This document shows positions 1-5,347 of a stretch of 5,347 nt of DNA, in pieces. The translations under genes were made by a program, and so were the position numbers. Numbering within the stretch: the first letter of the stretch is position 1; the number at the start of each line of letters is the position of its first letter. The DNA is from Proteobacteria bacterium UBA4575. GTDB lineage: Bacteria > Pseudomonadota > Gammaproteobacteria > UBA4575. Where the stretch lies: contig DGKH01000036.1 in NCBI GenBank assembly GCA_002386945.1, forward strand, positions 29,331 through 34,677, in the 5' to 3' direction. The notes beneath the pieces are model-generated. The model saw only the letters and a list, made by a program, of their open reading frames with translations. It ran no database searches and was not told the origin of the DNA.

Positions 1-2
1 TG

Positions 3-143
3 TGGGCTGTATTAGATAAGTACATTGACGCGCGTTTGAGGCGCTTGCGAAAGATATTTAAGTTGCCACACTTGAAACTTAGAAATATGACCTTATGTAT
101 GCAGTATACAAGCAGTCAACGGAGCTTTAGAAATGGAAATTGA
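3..143 (+). CDS. Possible 3' end of an upstream gene (weak)
   Basis: This frame is open from the left edge for 46 codons and stops at TGA 141-143, overlapping the start of the next ORF by 11 nt. The first part reads like a basic amphipathic helix (DKYIDARLRRLRKIFKL). The second half, rich in Met, Cys, Ser and Asn, looks less like protein. The other two plus frames stop within the first 20 bases, and the minus frames carry stops, so this is the only frame here that could be coding. No family is recognisable. It may equally be a chance open frame, and the candidate promoter inside it argues for that. Confidence 0.18.
   Translation, partial: WAVLDKYIDARLRRLRKIFKLPHLKLRNMTLCMQYTSSQRSFRNGN
63..91 (+). 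promoter_or_regulatory. Candidate sigma-70 promoter for the 57-aa ORF
   Basis: TTGCCA at 63-68 (5 of 6 to the -35 consensus) is followed by a 17-nt spacer and TATGAC at 86-91 (4 of 6 to the -10 consensus). Initiation near 98 would give a leader of about 35 nt with the GGAG ribosome site at its end. Alternative -10-like hexamers lie just downstream (TATGTA at 94-99, TATACA at 105-110), so the exact boxes are uncertain. Assigned by eye only. Confidence 0.3.
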
Positions 144-306
144 TGAATTAATGTATTTTGGCGGTAAGGATAGTAGTCAGGGGTATTGCTTAGCTACTAC
201 CGAGAGTGGACAGGTTTATTACAGTTTAGCAGATGAGAATTCTGAGCCTGTTGGCGAATGGAAGCTGGTTAACTTGGATATTCGAGCGATGAGTCAGCTG
301 CATTAA
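133..306 (+). CDS. Small acidic protein of unknown function, 57 aa
   Basis: The ORF runs from ATG 133 to TAA 304-306. GGAG at 121-124 lies 8 nt before the ATG, which favours this start over the in-frame Met7 codon at 151. The protein is acidic (10 Asp/Glu against 3 Lys/Arg), with one cysteine (Cys19), no signal peptide and no membrane segment, so it is probably cytosolic. Alternation such as GYCLATTESGQVYYSL followed by GEWKLVNLD suggests two or three beta strands and a small beta-rich fold; this is inference. I do not recognise a family. It converges on the formate dehydrogenase operon and shares its terminator, so it is a separate transcription unit and the position does not imply a role in formate metabolism. 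The ribosome site, sensible composition and terminator about 80 nt downstream support a real gene. Confidence 0.6.
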   Translation: MEIDELMYFGGKDSSQGYCLATTESGQVYYSLADENSEPVGEWKLVNLDIRAMSQLH

Positions 307-354
307 GCACTGTTCTATACTCGGATATAGTCGCTAAGTTAATCCAGTGACATC

Positions 355-374
355 CGCAGTAATAAATTACTGCG
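355..374. repeat. Inverted repeat upstream of the terminator
   Basis: CGCAGTAAT at 355-363 is perfectly complemented by ATTACTGCG at 366-374. With a realistic TAAA loop the stem is 8 bp. It sits 5 nt before the A-tract of the terminator hairpin and has no T-run of its own. It may be an accessory 3'-end stability hairpin for the transcripts from either side, or half of a tandem hairpin pair. Confidence 0.5.
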
Positions 375-378
375 CAAT

Positions 379-420
379 AAAAAAGGGGCTTAGCGTGTAA
401 TAACGCTAAGCCCCTTTTTC
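379..420. terminator. Bidirectional rho-independent terminator
   Basis: GGGGCTTAGCGT (385-396) and ACGCTAAGCCCC (403-414) form a perfect 12-bp stem with a 6-nt loop, GTAATA. An A-run at 379-384 and a T-run at 415-419 flank it, so either strand ends in a GC-rich hairpin followed by a U-tract. It lies about 80 nt after the stop of the plus-strand 57-aa ORF and about 20 nt after the stop of the minus-strand formate dehydrogenase alpha gene. It can therefore serve both converging units. Confidence 0.92.
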
Positions 421-439
421 GTTTTATAGCCTATGGCTA

Positions 440-3199
440 TTAGTGTTGCTCTCCTGCCTCTAACTTAATCGCACAGAATTTAAACTCTGGGATCTTCGCG
501 TAAGGATCAAGTGCATCAGTGGTCAATAGATTGGCCGCTGCCTCGTGATAACAGAAAGGCATAAAGACCTGACCTTCGGCTAAACCATCGTCTATACGAG
601 CAAAGCACTGAATCGTACCGCGACGTGAACTTAAACGGATAGTACTGCCATTGTCTAAGCTTAGTTTTGCGAGATCACTTGGATTGATAGAAGCAACTGG
701 TACTGGTTCAATCGCATCTAACATGGATGCCTTACGTGTCATGGCACCTGTATGCCAATGCTCTAATTGACGACCAGTGATGAGGACTAATGGATATTCA
801 GTATCCGGTAGCTCATCTGCATTGGTGAATGGTGCTGGTACAAATTGAGCACGACCACTGTCAGTTGGGAAGTCATCAATAAAGATAATGCCTTGGCCTG
901 GATCTTCAGAGTCAGAGCAGGGGTAGGTCACTGAATGTTCTTGTTCTAAGCGATCCCAACTCATACCTTTAATCGAATCCATACCTAAACGCATCTCTGC
1001 AAAGATGTCGTGTGGGCCTGTGTAATTCCAGCCACAGCCTAGGCGGTTAGCCATCTCTTGAATGATCCACCAATCCTGCTTTGCTATACCTGGCGGATTG
1101 ACAGCCTTTCGACCCATCTGCACACGTCTATCAGTATTAGTGAAAGTGCCATCTTTTTCAGGGAAGGCCGATGCAGGAAGAATAACGTCAGCGAATAATG
1201 CCGTTTCTGTCATGAAGATATCCTGCACTACAAGATGCTGCAGTGAGGCTAGGGCATGTCGTGCATGGTTTAGGTTTGGATCCGACATGGCCGGGTTCTC
1301 ACCTTCAACATACATACCTGTAATGTTGTCTTGAGTAATCTGTTCCATGATCTCGACAACAGTTAAGCCAGGGACTGGGTCAAGTTTGGCGTCCCATAGT
1401 TTCTCAAAGCGTGCTTGCGCATTAGGATTATCTACGCGCTGATAATCAGGGTAGACCATAGGGATAAGACCTACATCAGAAGCGCCCTGTACGTTATTTT
1501 GACCACGTAATGGGTGTAAGCCACTGCCTGGCTTGCCGATTTGACCTGTCATTAATGCGAGAGAGATCAAGCAGCGTGCGTTATCTGTACCATGGACATG
1601 TTGTGATACGCCCATACCCCAGAAGATGATAGAGGCCTTAGATGAAGCATAAACACGAGCTACTTCATGTAGAGTTTCTGCTGGAACACCACAGATTTTC
1701 TCCATGACTTCCGGTGCAAAATCTTCCAAATGGGCAGCTAATTCTTTGTAGCCTTCAGTACGTTCCTTAATGAAGTCTTCATCCACTAAGCCCTGCTTGA
1801 TGATGGAGTGCATAATGGCATTCAACATAGCGACGTCGGTGTCTGGCTTAAACTGCAAGACGTGGTCGGCATGGCGTGCAATTTCAGTGCGACGTGGATC
1901 CATTATGATCAGTGTCTTACCTTCGCGTGAGGCATTCTTAATGAAGGTCGCAGCAACTGGGTGATTCACGGTTGGGTTGGAACCGATAATGACAATCACT
2001 TCAGCATCTTCGACTTCCGCTACTTGGTTTGATACCGCACCAGAGCCTAAACCTTCCAATAGGGCGACTACTGAAGATGCATGGCAGAGACGAGTACAGT
2101 GATCAACATTGTTTGTCTTGAAGCCAGTTCGGACTAGTTTTTGGAATAGGTAAGCTTCTTCGTTTGAACCCTTTGCTGAACCAAATCCAGCGAGGGCGTT
2201 ACCACCTTTCTCATCACGGATATCACGCAAGCCCTTAGCAGCAAAATCTAATGCTTCTTCCCAGGTAGCTTCGCGGAACATCTTTTTCACATCTGCTTCG
2301 GTCAACTCTTCAATATTCGTAACCTTAGGTGCATCAGTGTTACGGATAAGAGGTGTTGTTAGTCGACGATCATTATGAATGTAATCGAAGCCATAACGGC
2401 CTTTCACGCATAGGCGACTCTTGTTTGCTGGTCCATCGCGACCTTCTACAAAAATAATTTTCTCTTCTTTCACGTTAAACGTGAGCAGGCAACCAACACC
2501 ACAGTATGGGCAGGCTGATTCAACCTTACGATCTGGCTCCAATAATCCCACTTCTTTCGATGGCATTAATGCACCGGTAGGGCAGGCTTGGACACATTCA
2601 CCACAACCAACACAAGAGCTATCACCCATAGGGTCGGCAATATCAAATACAATGAGGGAGTGTGAGCCGCGATTGGCATAACCAATCACGTCATTGTTTT
2701 GTTCTTCACGGCATGCACGAACACAACGTGTACATTGAATACAGGCATCTAAATTAACCGCAATAGCAGGATGTGATAAATCCGCAGTCGGGTTGTGGCG
2801 CGCCTCAAAGCGAGGTTTCCCTACAGCTAAACGCTTGGACCAAAAGTCCAACTCACTATCACGTGAGTAACTGCTTTCGGTGACATCTGATTGCAGTAAC
2901 TCCAAGACCATGCGCTGTGAATGTAATACACGCTCATTATCTGTATGTACCACCATGCCAGCACTAGGCATACGCATACAAGAGGGCTGCAGTACGCGTT
3001 CACCTTCAATCTCTACGACACAGGCGCGACAGTTGCCATCACCACGTAAGCCTTCTTTGAAGCAAAGGTGTGGAATATCAATGCCATTGCGTTTGGCTGC
3101 TTGAAGGATGGTTTCACCTTCATAAGCTTCCATAGGGTTGCCATTTAGGTTGAACTCGATGGTCTTAATTTCGGCCATATATTCTGGATTGGCTGCCAT
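440..3199 (-). CDS. fdhA: NAD-dependent formate dehydrogenase, catalytic alpha subunit (Mo/W)
   Basis: Catalytic subunit of a cytoplasmic formate dehydrogenase (formate + NAD+ to CO2 + NADH), 919 aa, related to FdsA and to Methylobacterium Fdh1A. Domains: NuoG-like [2Fe-2S] ferredoxin at about 10-90 (Cys46, 57, 60, 74); two [4Fe-4S] motifs (Cys153, 156, 159, 163 and Cys196, 199, 202, 206, each probably exchanging its last Cys with the other cluster); molybdopterin oxidoreductase [4Fe-4S] domain (Cys230, 233, 237, 264) with relay Lys266; the bis-pterin catalytic domain; and a C-terminal dinucleotide-binding domain at about 800-912. The active site is Cys372-His373, a cysteine rather than selenocysteine enzyme, with Arg565 in RGQNNVQGA matching Arg333 of E. 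coli FdhF. There is no twin-arginine leader or membrane segment. The start is supported by AAGGAG 7 nt upstream of the ATG. The His-Cys3 cluster site of NuoG/FdsA is absent: there is no Cys between 74 and 153. The metal, Mo or W, cannot be read from sequence. Second gene of the operon, 17 nt after beta. Confidence 0.96.
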   Translation of the reverse strand: MAANPEYMAEIKTIEFNLNGNPMEAYEGETILQAAKRNGIDIPHLCFKEGLRGDGNCRACVVEIEGERVLQPSCMRMPSAGMVVHTDNERVLHSQRMVLELLQSDVTESSYSRDSELDFWSKRLAVGKPRFEARHNPTADLSHPAIAVNLDACIQCTRCVRACREEQNNDVIGYANRGSHSLIVFDIADPMGDSSCVGCGECVQACPTGALMPSKEVGLLEPDRKVESACPYCGVGCLLTFNVKEEKIIFVEGRDGPANKSRLCVKGRYGFDYIHNDRRLTTPLIRNTDAPKVTNIEELTEADVKKMFREATWEEALDFAAKGLRDIRDEKGGNALAGFGSAKGSNEEAYLFQKLVRTGFKTNNVDHCTRLCHASSVVALLEGLGSGAVSNQVAEVEDAEVIVIIGSNPTVNHPVAATFIKNASREGKTLIIMDPRRTEIARHADHVLQFKPDTDVAMLNAIMHSIIKQGLVDEDFIKERTEGYKELAAHLEDFAPEVMEKICGVPAETLHEVARVYASSKASIIFWGMGVSQHVHGTDNARCLISLALMTGQIGKPGSGLHPLRGQNNVQGASDVGLIPMVYPDYQRVDNPNAQARFEKLWDAKLDPVPGLTVVEIMEQITQDNITGMYVEGENPAMSDPNLNHARHALASLQHLVVQDIFMTETALFADVILPASAFPEKDGTFTNTDRRVQMGRKAVNPPGIAKQDWWIIQEMANRLGCGWNYTGPHDIFAEMRLGMDSIKGMSWDRLEQEHSVTYPCSDSEDPGQGIIFIDDFPTDSGRAQFVPAPFTNADELPDTEYPLVLITGRQLEHWHTGAMTRKASMLDAIEPVPVASINPSDLAKLSLDNGSTIRLSSRRGTIQCFARIDDGLAEGQVFMPFCYHEAAANLLTTDALDPYAKIPEFKFCAIKLEAGEQH

Positions 3200-3206
3200 T
3201 GGTCTG

Positions 3207-3212
3207 CTCCTT
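3207..3212 (-). promoter_or_regulatory. Ribosome binding site of the alpha-subunit gene
   Basis: AAGGAG on the minus strand lies in the 17-nt gap after the beta-subunit TAG, 7 nt before the ATG at 3199. It fixes the alpha start at this Met rather than the in-frame Met8. It also contrasts with the weak site in front of the beta gene, so alpha can be translated independently of coupling. Confidence 0.85.
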
Positions 3213-3216
3213 GAAC

Positions 3217-4893
3217 CTACTTTAATTCGTCTGGAAAATATTTGAGTACGCTATTCATAGGGTTTGAAGCCGCTTGGCCCAAGCCACAAATTGATGCGTC
3301 CATCATGGTTTTTGACAGCTCATTCATTAATGGCTGATTCCATTCTGCTTTACTCATAAGTTTGACTGCTTTTGATGTGCCAACACGGCATGGTGTGCAT
3401 TTACCACACGACTCATGTTCAAAAAAGCTCATCGCATTCTTGGCTACATCACGTGCATTGTCTGCATCTGAGAAAACAATAATTGCAGCAGAGCCAATAA
3501 AGCATCCATATTCATTTAATGTATCGAAGTCTAATGGGATATCGCCCATGCTCGCTGGTAAAATGCCGCCAGAAGCGCCGCCAGGGAAGTAACCATAGAA
3601 TTCGTGGCCATCGGCCATACCGTCACAATACTCTTCAATCAATTCCTTGATCGTGATGCCGGCAGGGGCTAGATGAACGCCTGGCTTTTTCACGCGACCA
3701 GAGACTGAGAATGAACGTAAACCTTTGCGTCCATTACGACCATGTGAAGTAAACCATTCACCACCTTTCTCGATAATTTCACGGATCCAGTAAAGAGTCT
3801 CCATATTATGCTCTAGTGTTGGACGTCCGAAGACACCAACCTGTGCAACAAAAGGAGGTCGCAAGCGTGGCATGCCACGTTTACCCTCAATCGATTCAAT
3901 CATGGCGGATTCTTCACCACAGATGTAGGCGCCTGCTCCACGTCGCAGTTCAATATGTGGGAGTTCGCAAGGAGGGTTGGCCTTTAATTTAGTTAATTCT
4001 GATTCCATCGATTCACGAATACCGGCGTACTCATCACGCAGATAAATATAGATGGAGTCAGTGCCGACAACATGGGCGGCGATTAACATACCTTCAAAGA
4101 AACGATGGGGATCACGTTCTAGATAGTAACGATCTTTGAACGTACCTGGTTCACCTTCGTCAATATTTACTGCCATGATACGTGGGGCTTCTTGGTCACG
4201 CACAATGCGCCATTTGCGACCTGCTGGGAAACCAGCGCCGCCAAGACCTCGAAGGTTGGAATCTTCTAGTGTGCTGATAACTGATTCGTTATCGATATCG
4301 CCAGTGACAATTTTCTTCAGCGTGGCATAGCCCTCGCTTTCTTGGTAGCTAGTAAAGTCAATGCAGTTTGGCAGTTCAGCCTTGCTATTATTCGCATTCA
4401 CTTCTTGCATGACTTGTTTTTCAGTCGCCTGATGAATTGGGTTCATACCAACCACTGCAACCGGTGCTTGTTCACAACGACCGACACAGGGCACACGTTG
4501 AACGCGTACATCATCACCAACAATACCTTCTAGTTTGGCGACCAGCTCATTTGCACCATACATTTCACAGGTGATGGAATCACAGACACGGACTGTTAAT
4601 TCAGGTGGTGCATCATCACCTTCACGGATCACGTCGAAGTGGTGATAGAAAGTAGCAACCTCATAGATTTCAGTCGTTGCCAACTGCATCTCGGCGGCTA
4701 GTGCCGTGATGTGGTCTGCTGCAATATGACCAAACTCATCCTGGATGAGATGTAAATATTCGATAAGAAGGTCGCGTCTTGGTGTTTCACTACCGAGTAA
4801 ATCGCGAATCTGTTCTTGAGCTGTTTGAGTAACGTGGCGACCACGTTGCTCTCCACGCATTTTGTTGCGCTTACGTAGCACTGGCTTATCCAT
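3217..4893 (-). CDS. fdhB: NAD-dependent formate dehydrogenase, beta subunit (NuoE-NuoF fusion)
   Basis: Diaphorase subunit that passes electrons from the alpha subunit to NAD+, 558 aa. Residues about 22-165 are a NuoE-like thioredoxin-fold domain with a [2Fe-2S] site at Cys104, Cys109, Cys136 and Cys140. Residues about 185-550 are NuoF-like: the FMN/NAD-binding glycine motif GLGGAGFPAGRKW (216-228), GEPGTFKDR (247-255), GAGAYICGEESA (319-330), and the [4Fe-4S] motif ESCGKCTPC with Cys496, 499, 502 and the distal Cys536. In FdsGBACD operons these two halves are separate proteins; here they are fused, as in the Fdh1B type. First gene of the operon, stop TAG at 3217-3219. The start is the least sure point. 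ATG 4893 has only AGGA 13 nt upstream, and ATG 4860 (Met12) has no clear site. The conserved fold begins near residue 22, so both starts keep it intact. The first 20 residues are strongly basic. Confidence 0.95.
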   Translation of the reverse strand: MDKPVLRKRNKMRGEQRGRHVTQTAQEQIRDLLGSETPRRDLLIEYLHLIQDEFGHIAADHITALAAEMQLATTEIYEVATFYHHFDVIREGDDAPPELTVRVCDSITCEMYGANELVAKLEGIVGDDVRVQRVPCVGRCEQAPVAVVGMNPIHQATEKQVMQEVNANNSKAELPNCIDFTSYQESEGYATLKKIVTGDIDNESVISTLEDSNLRGLGGAGFPAGRKWRIVRDQEAPRIMAVNIDEGEPGTFKDRYYLERDPHRFFEGMLIAAHVVGTDSIYIYLRDEYAGIRESMESELTKLKANPPCELPHIELRRGAGAYICGEESAMIESIEGKRGMPRLRPPFVAQVGVFGRPTLEHNMETLYWIREIIEKGGEWFTSHGRNGRKGLRSFSVSGRVKKPGVHLAPAGITIKELIEEYCDGMADGHEFYGYFPGGASGGILPASMGDIPLDFDTLNEYGCFIGSAAIIVFSDADNARDVAKNAMSFFEHESCGKCTPCRVGTSKAVKLMSKAEWNQPLMNELSKTMMDASICGLGQAASNPMNSVLKYFPDELK

Positions 4894-5048
4894 AGTGTGA
4901 TACGAATCCTAGTGAGTAATAAGAGAATAAATTTAGGGAAGCATTCTACGTGATTTCAGAGATAATGCGTACTAGTCTAATGATCTAGCTACATTCATCC
5001 TGTGCAGCTGTTACTTAGGGATAGAAATAGAATAAAGGAGTATAAAAA
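4894..5048. promoter_or_regulatory. Divergent promoter region between formate dehydrogenase and pterin dehydratase
   Basis: This 155-bp AT-rich gap separates two divergent starts, so it should hold both promoters. Toward the formate dehydrogenase operon (minus strand) the best match is CTGAAA at 4959-4954, 18 nt, then TAAATT at 4935-4930. Toward the dehydratase (plus strand) it is ATTTCA at 4953-4958, 17 nt, then TCTAAT at 4976-4981; GATAAT at 4961-4966 is a competing -10 without a good -35. The proposed -35 elements overlap at 4953-4959. All boxes are imperfect and assigned by eye. I see no convincing operator palindrome beyond short CTAG repeats, and no riboswitch-like structure. Confidence 0.45.
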
Positions 5049-5347
5049 ATGTCGAAATGGCGAGAGTTACAAGCAGAAGAGGTGTACAGCGAAGAGCAGG
5101 TACTAGCTCGTTTGCAAGAAGAACTACCTCATTGGTATTACGAAAATGGCTGGATTCGTCGTAAATATAAGACGAATAGCTGGAAAGGGACCTTAATGTT
5201 GGTGAACACCATTGGTCATCTAGCAGAAGCGGCATGGCATCACCCTGATCTTACTGTGTCTTATGCCTTTGTTATCGTTAAGCTAATGAATCATGCAGCG
5301 AAAGGAGTGACCAATAAGGACTTTGCCCTAGCGAAGAAGATGGAAGA
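5049..5347 (+). CDS. phhB: Pterin-4a-carbinolamine dehydratase, 3' end beyond window
   Basis: The first 99 codons of a protein whose family is usually about 100-120 aa, so only the C-terminal end is missing. The family dehydrates 4a-hydroxytetrahydrobiopterin to quinonoid dihydropterin, recycling the cofactor of aromatic amino acid hydroxylases, and some members are linked to molybdopterin metabolism. The active-site signature is complete: Glu60, then His64-His65-Pro66, Tyr72, His82 and Asp91, with the spacing of the canonical family pattern. It should therefore be catalytically competent. AAGGAG at 5035-5040 lies 8 nt before the ATG and supports the start. No signal peptide; cytosolic. It diverges from the formate dehydrogenase operon across 155 bp, and no phenylalanine hydroxylase gene is visible in the window, so which pterin it serves is open. 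Confidence 0.93.
   Translation, partial: MSKWRELQAEEVYSEEQVLARLQEELPHWYYENGWIRRKYKTNSWKGTLMLVNTIGHLAEAAWHHPDLTVSYAFVIVKLMNHAAKGVTNKDFALAKKME

Noticed and set aside
1..60. GC-rich alternating stretch (CGCGCG, GCGCTTGCG) as a possible terminator of an upstream gene
   Set aside because: No stem longer than about 4 bp with a following T-run can be formed; only the short palindrome ACGCGCGT at 28-35 is present.
1062..1334. Plus-strand open frames antisense to the formate dehydrogenase genes (for example 1062-1334, 2421-2681, 3362-3592)
   Set aside because: All lie wholly within conserved minus-strand coding sequence, and their translations show no domain or plausible composition.
2082..2087. Selenocysteine at the alpha active site
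   Set aside because: The catalytic position is encoded by an ordinary cysteine codon (Cys372); the frame has no internal TGA.
2827..3009. Minus-strand 60-codon open frame inside the alpha-subunit gene
   Set aside because: It lies in another frame of a strongly conserved coding region (the [2Fe-2S] domain of alpha), has no ribosome site of note and its translation resembles no family. Treated as a shadow.
4894..5048. Molybdenum cofactor or other riboswitch ahead of the formate dehydrogenase operon
   Set aside because: The region is short and AT-rich, and I could find no multi-stem architecture or conserved riboswitch core by eye.
5011..5235. Minus-strand 74-codon open frame opposite the pterin dehydratase
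   Set aside because: It is antisense to a gene with a full family signature and runs into the divergent promoter region. The hydrophobic tail of its translation comes from AT-rich intergenic sequence.

Overview
The window looks like chromosomal DNA from a proteobacterium, probably a gammaproteobacterium. It has moderate GC, Shine-Dalgarno-led genes, a rho-independent terminator and gammaproteobacterial-looking proteins. A methylotroph or a marine heterotroph would fit, because soluble NAD-linked formate dehydrogenases of this two-subunit kind oxidise formate at the end of C1 metabolism. Nothing in the sequence fixes the genus.

Layout from left to right: (1) Bases 1-132 hold no confident gene. 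A weak open frame may be the tail of an upstream gene, and there is a candidate promoter. (2) A 57-codon plus-strand ORF (133-306) with a good ribosome binding site encodes a small acidic protein that I do not recognise. (3) Bases 307-439 form a convergent intergenic region with two hairpins. The second is a strong bidirectional rho-independent terminator shared with the large operon. (4) A minus-strand two-gene operon fills 440-4893. It is transcribed from right to left, with the beta subunit (NuoE-NuoF fusion, 558 aa) first and the catalytic alpha subunit (919 aa) second, 17 nt apart. (5) Bases 4894-5048 are a 155-bp divergent promoter region. (6) From 5049 a plus-strand pterin-4a-carbinolamine dehydratase gene runs off the right edge.

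The two subunits form a complete cytoplasmic electron path. Formate is oxidised at the Mo/W-bis-pterin site of alpha (Cys372-His373, Arg565). Electrons pass through three [4Fe-4S] clusters and one [2Fe-2S] cluster in alpha, then through the [4Fe-4S] cluster and FMN of beta to NAD+. The layout matches the heterodimeric Fdh1AB type rather than the FdsGBACD type, in which the NuoE- and NuoF-like parts are separate proteins. The divergent pterin dehydratase is the most thought-provoking neighbour, since this family has been linked to molybdopterin metabolism as well as to aromatic amino acid hydroxylation. I see no mobile element, CRISPR array, tRNA or rRNA, and no clear sign of an entirely new system. 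The open points are the unknown 57-aa protein, the missing His-Cys3 cluster in alpha, and the pterin dehydratase pairing.
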